In this document: in pieces, positions 10,358 through 20,024 of the stretch
How positions within the stretch are numbered: the first letter of the stretch is position 1
Layout of the letters: every line of letters starts with the position of its first letter
NCBI GenBank assembly: GCA_030323885.1
Contig: CM059196.1
Location: 42,307,798 to 42,371,797, forward strand
Reading direction: 5' to 3'
Source: Branchipolynoe longqiensis
Taxonomy: Eukaryota; Annelida; Polychaeta; Phyllodocida; Polynoidae
Length of the DNA: 64,000 nt
Program-made: the position numbers and the translations under genes
Notes under the pieces: generated by a model
What the model was told of the DNA's origin: nothing
What the model saw: the letters and a program-made list of their open reading frames with translations, nothing else
Database searches by the model: none

Positions 10358-10478
10358 AAAAAAGCTTGTTTTATTTAACGACGCCTCTAGAGCACATTGA
10401 TGGTTGATTCATCGGCTATTGGACGTCAAACATATGGTCATTCTGACATTTATTTGGAGGAAACCCGCTTCCGCCACA
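10358..10478 (-). mobile_element. Lophotrochozoan-type SINE tail fragment
   Basis: TTGTTTTATTTAACGACGCC, AGAGCACATTGATGGTTGAT, CATCGGCTATTGGACGTCAA and GGAGGAAACCCGCT resemble a repeat I know as widespread in gastropod and related genomes. This is from memory, without a search. Only the tail-proximal 120 bp is kept, in reverse orientation. Confidence 0.6.
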
Positions 10479-10482
10479 CTGA

Positions 10483-10933
10483 GGCCGTAATCGATTAACA
10501 CGACCCGAGCCACTCGGGTCATCCGAGTCGTCAGAATTTAAAATCGAACACCGCAAGTGGAGTCGAGAAATACACGTGCCGTGTGCAAAACGACCCGACC
10601 CCAGTAACCCACCTCTTGGCTGGGGTTTGCTAGGAGTGCTGACATCACATCTGTGCTGGTACCTGTAGTATAACAGCTACCAGTACCACCCCTACATGTT
10701 GTTTTAATACTTTTTTTTTAATAACCCAGATTTTCAGCTTCTACAATCATAAAATACTTTAAATCCTAGTTTGCAGTATTTCTATCGGTTATTGAAAAAC
10801 TAAATTAAGTTTCAGATTAAGCCACCATTTTGTCCACCCCGAGCGTATTCGTTTATTCAACCCGAGTCTGTAGGATGTGCGCATGCGCCAAAAAGTGGCT
10901 CGGGTGACCCGAGTTGATTAATCGATTACGCCC
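10483..10933. mobile_element. 451-bp inverted-repeat element, ends GGCCGTAATCGATTAA
   Basis: The ends GGCCGTAATCGATTAA and (reverse complement) GGGCGTAATCGATTAA are followed inside by ACGACCCGAGCCACTCGGGT and its counterpart CGGGTGACCCGAG. TGA flanks both sides (10480-10482, 10934-10936), a possible 3-bp target duplication. No coding frame is present. Confidence 0.65.
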
Positions 10934-11146
10934 TGAGTGACTGACCGAGTGAGTGAGTGAGTGGGTGATTGTGTGTGAGTATATGTATGTTACTAACATA
11001 ACTGTTAATGTTACTATGCGTGTGTGAGTGAGTGTGAGTGAGTGAGTAGTGAGTGACTCTGAATGCCCTTTGAGTGGCGTTCCTCTGGGAGCCACAATTG
11101 GGCACCCATCTGCCACCCCGGGTGGGTAGAGGTGTATGCGAAGTAG

Positions 11147-11500
11147 TTAAAGTTGCGTAGTCCGATGCTTTTGAGTTTTTGCTATTTTCTGAGATAAATA
11201 TATTCTATTAATCATAATAATCTACTTTACATTAGTCTGAAGTAACTTTATTTTCAAATGTCTATGTTTGGATATATTGGACGTCAAAACATGCCAACAT
11301 TATTTTGGCAAGCACGCCAACACTCTGACACCCTAGACTTCAGTAGTAACGGTTTCTATTAATTGACTTAGTATCCCCTTCTACGCAGCAACAAATCCTT
11401 AATACGTGCACCAGTATCTACGTTGAATATGTAGAATCAAATGTAGATAAGTGTTTTGGTTTTGAAAATTTGGTGTTTTTATCGGACTATGCAACTTTAA
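11147..11500 (-). mobile_element. TTAA-MITE, full length (354 bp)
   Basis: Runs from TTAAAGTTGCGTAGTCCGAT to ATCGGACTATGCAACTTTAA, so both TTAA sites and both terminal repeats are kept. The internal blocks TTGGCAAGCACGCCAA and CTACGCAGCAACAAATCC match the family. Confidence 0.88.
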
Positions 11501-11649
11501 CAACATGTAGACGATGTGAGTCACGAGTCGATAGTCGCAAGTCACTGACTCCCCTAGAGTTTGCCCTCCTTTAAGGTGGTGTAGACAGTCCCACGTGACA
11601 ATACAATCGTGCCACAGGGCAGCGATAGGCGGGGACGGGGGAGGGGGAT

Positions 11650-11737
11650 ATGGCGTGTAGTGTGTATGTGTGTATGTGTACATGCATATATATGCATAAT
11701 CGTGTCAGTGTGTGTGTTTGTGTTTATATATGCACAT
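11650..11737. repeat. GT-rich simple repeat
   Basis: GTGTATGTGTGTATGTG sequence before a SINE fragment. Confidence 0.6.
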
Positions 11738-11855
11738 CTAAGGTCACATTAGGATGAGTAGGGACTTGTGGCAGTGTATACTCATGGTGACTTTTTAGTG
11801 CTGCCCCATTGGGAGACCAGGCCGCCAGCACCATGACCAGATTTTCACTCAGTCT
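11738..11855 (-). mobile_element. SINE-1 fragment (tail and middle)
   Basis: ATCTAAGGTCACATTAGGAT, TGGTGACTTTTTAGTGCTGC and GGGAGACCAGGCCGCCAGCA match the reverse of the SINE-1 body. The tRNA head is missing. Confidence 0.75.
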
Positions 11856-12183
11856 GTGTGGCGTTGTGTCTGTACGGTGTTGTGCATGAATGGTGTGTCT
11901 CTGAAAGCATGTGTGTATGCATGTGTGTGTGTGTCTGTGTGCATCAGTGTGTCTGTAAGTCTGTGTCAATGTATGTCTGTGTCAGTTTGTCTCAGTTTGT
12001 GTGTCTATGTGTCACTGTGTGTATGTGTGCGCATCAGTGTGTCTGTGTGGCAGGGTGTGTGGCAGGGTGTGTGACAGAGTATGTCAGGGTATGTGTCAGA
12101 GTCTGTCTGTGCATGCCTGTGGCTGTGTGTGCCCGCCTGTGGCTGTGTGTGTGCCCGCCTGTGTCAGTATATATGTGTGTGCT

Positions 12184-12216
<33 letters not shown>

Positions 12217-12290
12217 GTTGCCCCTATATGGTAAGTCGGGTGTGTGTAAATGCATGGCCTGTGTATGTGTGTGTGTGGGGGGGGGGGTGC
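11856..12290. repeat. GT-rich minisatellite
   Basis: Imperfect GTGTGTCTGTGTG repeats with a sub-repeat GTGCCCGCCTGTGGCT near 12125-12160 and a G-run at about 12278-12287. The cysteine/valine-rich open frames across it are compositional. Confidence 0.8.
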
Positions 12291-12493
12291 TACCTCCACA
12301 TACCCACTTTCCTGGCGCCCTTCCCAGGATGCACCAGTCGATTTAAATCGACCGGCCAGTAGAGAGGCCCTGCAAAATGAACCAATTTCAAAGTGTGCCC
12401 AATAACTCAACACAACGTCTGCTGCTAGCATACACAACCCAACCAATAAGTGTATGTGAAGGGGGAGAGAGTGTGTGGACAGTACATGCGGGG

Positions 12494-12836
12494 GCCAGAC
12501 TAGATGGCCAAATGAGTTGAGCATCCGTCTCTTGTGTTGGTAGATCATGGGATTCGAACCCATGACTTCGAACCCAGGACGAATCAAACCAATGACTTAA
12601 AAGTGTATACTTCCTAACCATGCACTCGGCAGTATTAGGAAAGGGCAAGGACTGGTTGGCTCAGTGCCAGAATAATGTGAATCAGTGAGATATCATGTCA
12701 TGCTGCTGGTGGTCCGGACTCTCAGCGGGGCAGCACTATACAGTTGCCATGAATGCACTCTGGCACAAGTCAGAACCAGTCCTTATATGACCTTAGATGT
12801 TGTCAGGACGTAAAACTCCTACAACCAACCAACCAG
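12494..12836 (+). mobile_element. SINE-1, near full length
   Basis: The head keeps GGCCAAATGAGTTGAGC (A-box region) and GGGATTCGAACCCATGAC (B-box region, partly duplicated as a second TTCGAACCCAGG). The body runs through GGGCAAGGACTGGTTGGCTC and GGGGCAGCACTATACAGTTG to ACCTTAGATGTTGTCAGGAC, and the tail is AAAACTCCTACAACCAACCAACC. Diverged but in complete order. Confidence 0.85.
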
Positions 12837-13062
12837 TACATGTGTGTGGTGGAGGTGTTGGCAATATCACAGGTACTGGCTGTAGTTGCAAGTAGTTGGT
12901 CGACTGGTTTGATTAATTACCAATTCCTTGTTGCGCATAATTGCCTTCTAGCATATATTTCTAAGACAGAGTGGGATGGCCGAATCAATGAGACGGCTGT
13001 CTGGCTGGCTGCCTGTGTGGGATCGGTTGGTGATTTGGAGTTTGACATCCTGGAACCATATA

Positions 13063-13166
13063 CTGTCATATCAGGACGGGTACCGACTTTTGACATTGCA
13101 CACTCATGGCAACTTAATAGTGCTGCCCCACTGCCCGACTAGGCTGCCAGCACCATGATAATGTGA
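13063..13166 (-). mobile_element. SINE-1 fragment (middle part)
   Basis: CATATCAGGACGGGTACCGA, CTCATGGCAACTTAATAGTG and CTGCCAGCACCATGA match SINE-1 in reverse. The open frame at 12753-13142 is made of two SINE pieces and is not a gene. Confidence 0.75.
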
Positions 13167-13190
13167 CTGATAATGGATAGTGGTTCATGA

Positions 13191-13552
13191 TGGAAGGTAA
13201 CCATGGCAAAAGTAGCCAGATAGCACACCACACAGCTACGTACAAGCATGTGATGTGTAATAGGAGTAGGCTAGTCTAGTAGTAAGAGTAGAAAAAAATA
13301 AAACACATATATGCCAAGAATAACATAGGCTACTAACCAGACCAACCAACTATCTATCTGCTACTGAAATGCAGGCAATCAAATACCTTATCAGCAGCTA
13401 CTGTGTGGTAAGATAACACCGACACTATAGCAGGCCAGCATTGAAAACAAGCCTGAATACATGGGATTATATGCTATGAACAGTATAAATACAGCCTCAA
13501 TAAATAAATAAATTAATTAATTAATTAAAAAATTAAAATAAAAAAAAATTAA
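13191..13552 (+). mobile_element. LINE 3' end (5'-truncated copy)
   Basis: The sequence from AAGGTAACCATGGCAAAAGT through CAGCTACGTACAAGCATGTG to AGGCAATCAAATACCTTATC is the same as the 3' untranslated part of the LINE lying inverted at 24625-25390. It ends in an AT-rich tail of TAAATAAAT/AATTAATTAA units. No reverse-transcriptase sequence remains in this copy. Confidence 0.75.
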
Positions 13553-13562
13553 AATTAAATGA

Positions 13563-13672
13563 CATACTCCCAGTGGGGCAGCACTGTACTGTCATGAGTG
13601 TGCACTGTCAGAAGTCGATGCGACCTTAGATGATGTTGGAGGATTTAAAACTCAAACAAACAAATCAAACTA
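13563..13672 (+). mobile_element. SINE-1 tail fragment
   Basis: CTCCCAGTGGGGCAGCACTG, GCGACCTTAGATGATGTTGG and the AAACTCAAACAAACAAATC tail match the 3' third of SINE-1. Confidence 0.75.
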
Positions 13673-13720
13673 TTATAACTGTCATATGTGAAACCTGGCA
13701 AGATCTACCCCGCGACCACC

Positions 13721-13978
13721 TTAAAGCTGTATCATCTGATGAAAGTGTCAAGACTTAAAAACCAAAACACTTAACCTATGTTTGCTCCTACATATCCGTG
13801 TGAGATACCGTTGCACTCGTTCTAACAATTCTTGTGCTCCTGGCCTAAGTTGCTATAGCGGGAAATGGGTGAACACTGGCCATGTCCAGCATTTCGGTGT
13901 GCACACCAAAATTAAGTTGGAATATTTTAAATTTAAATATCTCCAAAGTTAACCCTTTAAATATAGGCAGTAACTTAA
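13721..13978 (+). mobile_element. TTAA-MITE, truncated
   Basis: Starts TTAAAGCTGTATCATCTGAT and keeps AAACCAAAACACTTAACC and CACACCAAAATTAAGTTGG. The right end with its terminal repeat is lost near a block of TTAACC. Confidence 0.65.
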
Positions 13979-14072
13979 CCAACACACATGTACTTATCCA
14001 CAGTTATCATTATCACATATTGTCCATCATAATTTGTATACCTATAATCTGGTGGGGGGGGGGGGAGGGATC

Positions 14073-15118
14073 AGACGGGATGGCCGAATGAGTTGAGCGT
14101 CCTGTCTCCTGCTTTGGGAGATCGGGGGATCCGAATACAAGGGGTTGTGGGTTTGTCTTAAAAATTGATACTTATCGCTTCCTAGCCAGGCGCTCAGCAT
14201 TATTAAGATAGGGCAAGGACTGGTTTGGCTCAGTGTCAGGATAATCGGACTGAGTGGGGTATCAGGTCAGGGTACTGACGGCCTGGGCCCGTATGCAGGA
14301 GTCAGCGTTAGCGGGGTTTGGTATTAAAGCCTGTTACCGTTTAGCTATCACCGACGTCGGGAACTGTGTCAAGTGGTATGCAGGAGCGCGTAACACTTTC
14401 ATTATAGCTAAACGTGAATATATTTATAGATTTGGGAAATCCCTCTGCGTCTGTACCCATATATTAGGCTTAAATCTATTCAATGCGACCATATTTAACA
14501 GAATTAGATATGCAATAAGTGAAATTTATTCAAATTAACCCTAAATTCGAAGCGTTATTAAGGCTACCGCCGCATTGGCGGCGATATTAATAGTTATATT
14601 TTCGAATCGACGAACGTACAGTAAACAAACCGCCGCCGCGGCCAGTATGGAAAGCGACGTCGATGCGGCGGCGGCGCCAATTTGTTTACTTTACATTCGT
14701 CGATTCGAAAATATAAATATTAATATCGCCGCCGTTGCGGCCGCAGTGTTAATATTGCTTCGAATTTAGGGTTAATTTCATCAAATTTCACTTATTGCAT
14801 ATGTAATTCTGTTAAATATGACAGCATTGAATAGATTTGGGCCCAATGAACTCGCTAAACCTCATATTTTTCAGGGGTAACGTAACAGCTTTTTGTGTTA
14901 GGCCTAACACTGACTCGTGCATACCATTTTTCGCCGCTAAACCGGAATTCCCGCCAAACACCATTTTGCCACGCTAACACTGACTCCTGCATATGGCCCC
15001 TGGTCTCCCAGTGAGCAGCACTGTAAAGTCACCACGAATGCACACTGTCACAAATCGGTACCTGTCCTGATATGACCTTAGATGTTGCTAGGACATAAAA
15101 CAACAAACAAAGAAACAC
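14073..15118 (+). mobile_element. SINE-1 split by a foldback element
   Basis: The left part (14073-14285) has the head GACGGGATGGCCGAATGAGT and the body to ACTGACGGCCTG. The right part (15000-15118) resumes at GGTCTCCCAGTGAGCAGCAC and ends GCTAGGACATAAAACAACAA. The two join at the point where intact SINE-1 copies read GGCCTGGTTTCCCAGTGGG, so the intervening 714 bp is an insertion. Confidence 0.88.
14286..14999. mobile_element. Foldback element, family C (714 bp, palindromic)
   Basis: The outer ends GGCCCGTATGCAGGAGTCAG and (reverse complement) GGGCCATATGCAGGAGTCAG pair, and pairing extends inward. AGATATGCAATAAGTGAAAT at 14508 pairs with ATTTCACTTATTGCATATG at 14784. AATATTAATAGTTATATTTT pairs with sequence at 14708-14728. 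A GC-rich core of GCC/CGG repeats lies near 14560-14750. CTG flanks both sides (14283-14285, 15000-15002). The predicted fold is a very long hairpin. No transposase is encoded. Confidence 0.8.
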
Positions 15119-15211
15119 AACCTATTATCTGGGAGTTATAATTTAGGGCCCAACCATGGTCAGAAGGTCTATCTTGTCAAGATATTGTTATTACAAGTAT
15201 TGTCATTCAGC

Positions 15212-15360
15212 TCTAATGATGGCCACAGGGGTTGTGCTTCAGGTTCCCGGGTGTTAGGTCCCTGGTTCAAACCCTGGCGGAGTCAACCCAATTATTTAAC
15301 AATTTATACTTGTCACTACTTATCCTGGCACTTGATACTATGACAAGGCAAAGCGCATTT
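15212..15360 (+). mobile_element. tRNA-like SINE head fragment
   Basis: GATGGCCACAGGGGTTGTGC and the B-box-like CTGGTTCAAACCCTGG lie in the spacing of a SINE head, followed by AATTTATACTTGTCACTAC as in SINE-1 and a degraded body. Assignment to SINE-1 is likely but not certain. Confidence 0.5.
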
Positions 15361-15780
15361 TGCATGAAGAAAACCAATTGTCCACGACTGAAATTACATC
15401 TGCATATACAATGAATAAAACTCTTTTACTTAAAGAAGTAATAATAACATGCACAGGGAAGCAAGCAATGAAACCAAGTTCCAGGTAATACTTGGACTTA
15501 ACCAAACTGTCCGAGTTTAGCAGACCAACGCCGACCTTAAGTCGGCGCAAGTCGGCTTAGTGTGCACTCAGTCGTGTCGACGGGGTATTAGGACTCATCG
15601 TGGCCGACTGTCCAACTGAAGTCTTGTAGTCCGACCGACCAGAGTTGGCAGAGATTTAAACCAACTACGGTCGGCAAAAACATGCTCGGTTAAAACCTTG
15701 CATGACGCGGTAATAACAGTTGTGTATGTGTGCATTATTAGTTATAAAGATGTAGCGTATGTCATCATCATCATGCTGTC
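15360..15780. other. No gene recognised
   Basis: Contains short GTCGGC-rich stretches (15528-15560, 15600-15680) that are partly self-complementary, but no complete element or exon can be supported. Confidence 0.3.
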
Positions 15781-15789
15781 GGTCGCGAT

Positions 15790-16035
15790 GTGACAAAGAC
15801 TGCTTTCATGAAAGCTGCCTGCAAAAGTGTTGAAGTCCTGCTGGCTTTTGCAAGTTACCAGCGGCACTCTCTCGGGGAGCAAATAGAGGTTTCACACCGG
15901 CAAGAACATGTCAAGACAGGCGCAAAACTATTTGTCCATGCAGTGGCTGGTCAGGAGATGTTGGGAGTTCCATACATCAACTGCCCTTGCGTATGTATAC
16001 AACCTAAAACTGGCCGTTTCACGATTAAGTTTTAG
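15790..16035 (+). CDS. Unrecognised 81-codon open frame (doubtful)
   Basis: An ATG-started frame of ordinary composition (it reads MTKTAFMKAACKSVEV, then LLAFASYQRHSLGEQ) in a window where most frames are repeat-driven. I recognise no family or motif. The last part runs into the foldback element at 15982-16240, so the natural end, if any, is lost. It could be a decayed exon, a transposon-captured fragment or chance. There is no splice or promoter evidence. Confidence 0.15.
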   Translation: MTKTAFMKAACKSVEVLLAFASYQRHSLGEQIEVSHRQEHVKTGAKLFVHAVAGQEMLGVPYINCPCVCIQPKTGRFTIKF

Positions 16036-16240
16036 TTTTAGTCGTTAGGTGTGCGCCCCCATAGTACACCAGAGCATTGCAATTCACGACTTAAAACTCA
16101 GTTTTAGTGCTTAAAACGTGAATCGCAAGACATTCGAAAAATGAATCAGCCAGTTTTACGTCGCGAAACGGGACGGGTCGGGTTGTGAAACGCATTCAGT
16201 TTTAGCACGTGAATCGTATACAGGAGGTGTGTGCCAGGCA
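15982..16240. mobile_element. Foldback element, family B, diverged copy
   Basis: The right end GAATCGTATACAGGAGGTGT-GTGCCAGGCA is followed by TTA (16241-16243) and matches the ends of the copies at 22904 and 62121. Internal TTAAAACTCAGTTTTAGTGC and GGGACGGGTCGGGTTG also match. The left end (TGCCCTTGCGTATGTATAC) is weak and its TSD is not visible. Confidence 0.55.
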
Positions 16241-16457
16241 TTAGTATTACTGCTAGTCCGAGTGGTAGAGTAAGCACACAAGTGGGCCGAAACTCAAGGC
16301 ACGAGGCCCATGTGAAATCACTCCAGAATACGCTATGCTGATACATGTACATCAATAGAAATGCGCATATTTTGTTCTCTATATTGGGGGAAGTTGATTC
16401 TTATTATGCGCTACGGAATGTACTTTAGTGACTATATATGTCAGTCGACAGGAGCAG

Positions 16458-16765
16458 AAAGGTTGGTTGTTTATTGGAGTCTTACGTCCTGGCAACATCT
16501 AAGGTCAAGTACCAACCTGTGACTGTGCATTCATGGCGACTTTATAGTGCTGCCCTACCGGGAGGCAAGGCCACCAACACCATGACCCAATATCCTGCTC
16601 GGACACATTATCCTGACACAGAGCCAACCAGTCCTTGCCCTATGCTAATAATGGCAAGCGCCTGGCTTGGAAGTGGCACGTTTCACCTTTGTAAGTCATT
16701 GGTTTGATTCGACCGGAAATTAAACTCCCGACCTTGCCGTGTTCTACCCATTCGGACACCACATT
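16458..16765 (-). mobile_element. SINE-1, reverse, near full length
   Basis: From the tail side: GTCTTACGTCCTGGCAACAT, GGCGACTTTATAGTGCTGCC, GAGCCAACCAGTCCTTGCCC, AAGTCATTGGTTTGATTCGA and a degenerate head ending near CATTCGGACACC. Confidence 0.85.
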
Positions 16766-17038
16766 AGGTTGAAGCAGAAAGGAATCCACTATCAACTTAG
16801 GCAATGTGAAATCATAAAATATCATGGTCGAAACTAAAATTGTAAAAAGGGTAAAAAAAGATTTGGTCCTTGAATTTGAATATCCCTGATGAAGTCTTGA
16901 GTATAACTTCAACGTTTACACAAATGACAATATATCACATAGTAACATCAATACAAATTATAACATATTAATTTGTCAAGTTAGGAATGTTAGAACATTT
17001 GAAGGGCTCATTTTGGTCAAATAAGCTACAATATTAGT

Positions 17039-17392
17039 TTAAAGTTGCACAGTCCGATGAAGCATCAAATTTTCAAAACTAAAACACTTACCTAGATTTG
17101 ATTCTACATATTTATCTTAGATACTGGTACTGTTATTAAGCATTTGTTGTCATATAGAAGGTCATGTGGAGTCAATTTAATAGACCCTGTTAATGCATAA
17201 GCCTTTGGCATCAGAGTTTTGGCATGCTTGCCAAAATTAATTTGGCATGTTGTCACTTCAAATATCTCCAAAGTTAGCGATTTAAACTAAAAGTTACTTC
17301 AACCTAAAGTAAAGTAGCTTATAATGATCAATTTAACGTATTTATCTCAGAAAATGACAGAAACTCAAAGCCATCGGACTATGCAACTTTAA
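17039..17392 (+). mobile_element. TTAA-MITE, full length (354 bp)
   Basis: TTAAAGTTGCACAGTCCGAT to ATCGGACTATGCAACTTTAA, both TTAA sites kept. The central palindrome TTTTGGCATGCTTGCCAAAA is intact. Confidence 0.9.
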
Positions 17393-17739
17393 TTAGATGC
17401 ACAAAAGAAACTCAATTAGCGTAACTGACCTTGGGAGGTTGAAACATAGTCTGAAACAACAAAAACAAAAACAGGTATACGGCAAGGTGAAAACAAACCA
17501 AGGAGGCAAACAAAACTAGGGCGTGGTAACAATACCTACACTTATCAAATATCGCCCACTTAGCATGGCTGCCAACACTCCCAACAACACGTCACTTCCG
17601 GTTCCTTCACACGCTGGCCAATAGGATGCCCCGGGGCTCCCTCAATGGATAGGTAGGGTGGGTGGGAGGGGAAAGTGGTATTTATTGTTATAGTTGGATA
17701 CCCCGCTAGGTGAACAGTTCTACCCCGTTCTTTATTGAG

Positions 17740-17987
17740 CAGGGATGAAAGTAGTCTCCGGGAATAAAAGCGGAAATGCTGATATTTTTCCATATGTTTA
17801 GCATTGTCAGGGAATCGCGGAAAATTTCCGGATGTCGGGTTTCATAAATATATGTTTGAAGCATATATTAGTAGTATTTGCTGATAGTGCTGCGGTGTAA
17901 AGCAACGTATTAGTATACACTTATAGTGCTTATAGCTACAGGAAAAATCGCGGAAATCCGCGAAATCGCGGAGATCTGTCATCCCTG
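17740..17987. mobile_element. hAT-like MITE (CAGGGATGA ends), copy 1
   Basis: CAGGGATGAAAGTAGTC at the left and (reverse complement) CAGGGATGACAGATCTCC at the right form short inverted repeats. The internal motifs CAGGGAATCGCGGAAAAT and AATCGCGGAAATCCGCGAAA recur at 39564-39933. CAGGG ends suggest hAT, but no 8-bp duplication is clear. Confidence 0.6.
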
Positions 17988-18293
17988 ATATTTTAGGTAA
18001 ATAATTATATTAACTAGATAGTTAAAATCTTGTTTCACTTTAATTTATTTTGAAAGAGTTTCACATTGGATATATTTGAAGTGGACCTATGCCAAAATAA
18101 AAATATCAAAATAGCATTAGCTTCAGTGGTGAGCGGTTTAATTGAATTGATTTGCATTCCTTTTTCTGCAGGAAATACATGCTTACCCATATGCACCAAT
18201 GTTTAAATTCGATATGTAGAATCAAATCTAGATGAGTGGTTTGGTTTCGAAAATTTGATGATTTTACCAGACTACACAACGTTAAATGAGCAT
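17988..18293 (-). mobile_element. TTAA-MITE, diverged, left end missing
   Basis: From AGGTAAATAATTATATTAAC through CGATATGTAGAATCAAATCT to CCAGACTACACAACGTTAA. It directly abuts the hAT-like element, which may have removed or displaced its left end. Confidence 0.65.
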
Positions 18294-18299
18294 TGTAAA

Positions 18300-19050
18300 C
18301 ACCGATTTTTTCCCCACAGTGCCATTTCACCCAACAGAAGCAACAAAGTACTGGGTTATAAATCGTTTTAGGGGGGGGGGGCGAATTTGTTGTAGAAATC
18401 CTCTATTATAGAAGCTTCGAGGGAAAAGAAGCTATATTTCAGTAAAACACTTATTAAGACTTGTATATATTACTAAATATTAGGCGGGACAAATCTGAAA
18501 CCTGGAGGTGTGTGTGTGAGCGTGTGTGTGTGTGGGTGTGTATGAGGATGGGACAAGGTCATGACCCAGGAACCAGTAAGAAACTGGCCAACCGGAAGTG
18601 ACGTATTCGGGGAGGGCTACGTAAATAACGCAAAAGGGGTAGCGCAATTATCAAACACAAACTCGGGTTAGTGATAATTCAATGCCACTAGAAGAAAGCA
18701 ACTAAAAATGGTAAATGCTAAATGCAGGATATACTGAGATGGAAACCAGTTAGTAAGATGCTAGAAGAGGCTGCGGAGGTTGCAAGAAATAACGAATGCA
18801 ACTTAATTACAAATGACCAATGCAAATTACTTACAGTAAACACGGTGACACCCTTGAAAAATCATTACACAACTAGCAGAGCACACACATGGGGTTGGTA
18901 ATGTAGTGTTAGCAAATGAAACATTTTAACCAAACGGTGTTTTGAGAAATGCCTTATTCCTGCTGACAAATGTTTCTTCAGCGTCCAGCTGTCGGTCGTC
19001 CATCCTTATTGAGTCGGTAGGTTGTGGACATATAGTAGAGACGGGTAACA
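18300..19050. other. No gene recognised
   Basis: Holds a G-run at about 18371-18380, a GT-rich microsatellite (18509-18543) and otherwise unplaced unique-looking AT-rich sequence. No exon or complete element is supported. Confidence 0.35.
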
Positions 19051-19059
19051 AACAGTACC

Positions 19060-19444
19060 TGGAGCTTGGAGGGAAGGGGTCGTTGTATGGTTTGGACAAT
19101 GGCCACGTGCTTCTTTAATGATATATCTATGCATGGCCGTGTATACATGCAATATTTGGTCATATACAGAGCAGTATGGAGAAGGGGACGGTGCAAACAT
19201 GTAGGTTTATGCGGCGGACCTGTTAGGAAGCAGTCTTCATATTTGGGACGGTCCTAACATCCCTCGAAGCAAGTTAAACTGAGCCATGTTTGAACCGTCC
19301 CATGCTTCCTAACAGGTCTGCCGCATAAACCTACATGTTTGCACCGTACTTTTTATATACTTCACTGCATAACGCATAACACATGTATGGAATGATGGCA
19401 TTCGCATAACACATAACGCATTACGCGTATATGGAATGCGCCCT
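19060..19444. mobile_element. Foldback element, family A (left end uncertain)
   Basis: An inner hairpin pairs GGTGCAAACATGTAGGTTTA-TGCGGCGGACCTGTTAGGAAGC (19191-19232) with its complement (about 19300-19346). To the right are the family A motifs CGCATAACGCATAAC and CGCATTACGCGTATATGGAA, and the end TGGAATGCGCCCT followed by TTA (19445-19447). ATATTTGGTCATATACAGAG (19153) occurs inverted in the 46305 copy. The left terminal repeat is not found. Confidence 0.55.
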
Positions 19445-19620
19445 TTAGGATTAAACTGTGAAGGATACATTGCTCTCTTCCCACTATGTCAGTTACAGAC
19501 CAGAGAGAACATACAATTCAAACACATTAATCTAATTTAATCTAATCTAACTGGCCCCCAATAATCTAATTTGACTTGCGGGCGCTGCCTTTCTGGTCGA
19601 AGACCCACATAACCATTGTT
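19445..19620. other. No gene recognised; short TAATCTAA repeats
   Basis: A small cluster of TAATCTAAT units at 19529-19572 lies in otherwise unplaced sequence. Confidence 0.35.
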
Positions 19621-20024
19621 GTTGGTTGTTGTTGGTTGTTGTTGGTTGTTGTTGGTTGTTGACTGTTGTTTGTTGTTGGTTGTTTGTTGTTGGTAGTTGG
19701 TTGTTGTTGGTGGTTGGTTGTTATCGGTTGTTGTTGTCGGCGGTTGTTGTCGGTGGTTGTTGTTGTCAGTGGTTGTTGTTGATGGTGGTTGTTATTGTTG
19801 GCAGTTGTTGTTGTCAGGGGTTGTTGCTGTTGTTGTCGGTGGTGGTTGTTGTTGGCGGTTGTCAGTGGTTATCGGTTGTTGTTGGTTGTTGTTGGTTGTT
19901 GGTGGTTGGTGGTTGTTGTGTGTTGTTTGTTGTTGGTGGTTGTCATTGGTTGTTGTTGGTTGGTTGTTGTGTGTTGTTGGTTGGTGTCGTTTGTTGTTGG
20001 TTGGTGTTGGTTATTGTTGGTTGT
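19617..20024. repeat. GTT/GGTTGTT-rich tract next to a SINE tail
   Basis: About 400 bp of imperfect GGTTGTTGTT units with GGTGGTTGTTGTC variants. It passes without a break into TTGTTGGTTGTTTTACGTCC, the reversed tail end of the SINE-1 copy at 20025-20345. Other SINE-1 tails have short (TTTG)/(TTG) runs here, so the tract looks like an expanded SINE tail. Confidence 0.8.

Noticed and set aside
12753..13142. 129-codon open frame
   Set aside because: Both its ends lie in SINE-1 sequence of opposite orientation; no family recognised.
14254..14769. Two open frames (94 and 64 codons)
   Set aside because: Both lie in the palindromic foldback element; the alanine-rich stretch follows the GCC core.
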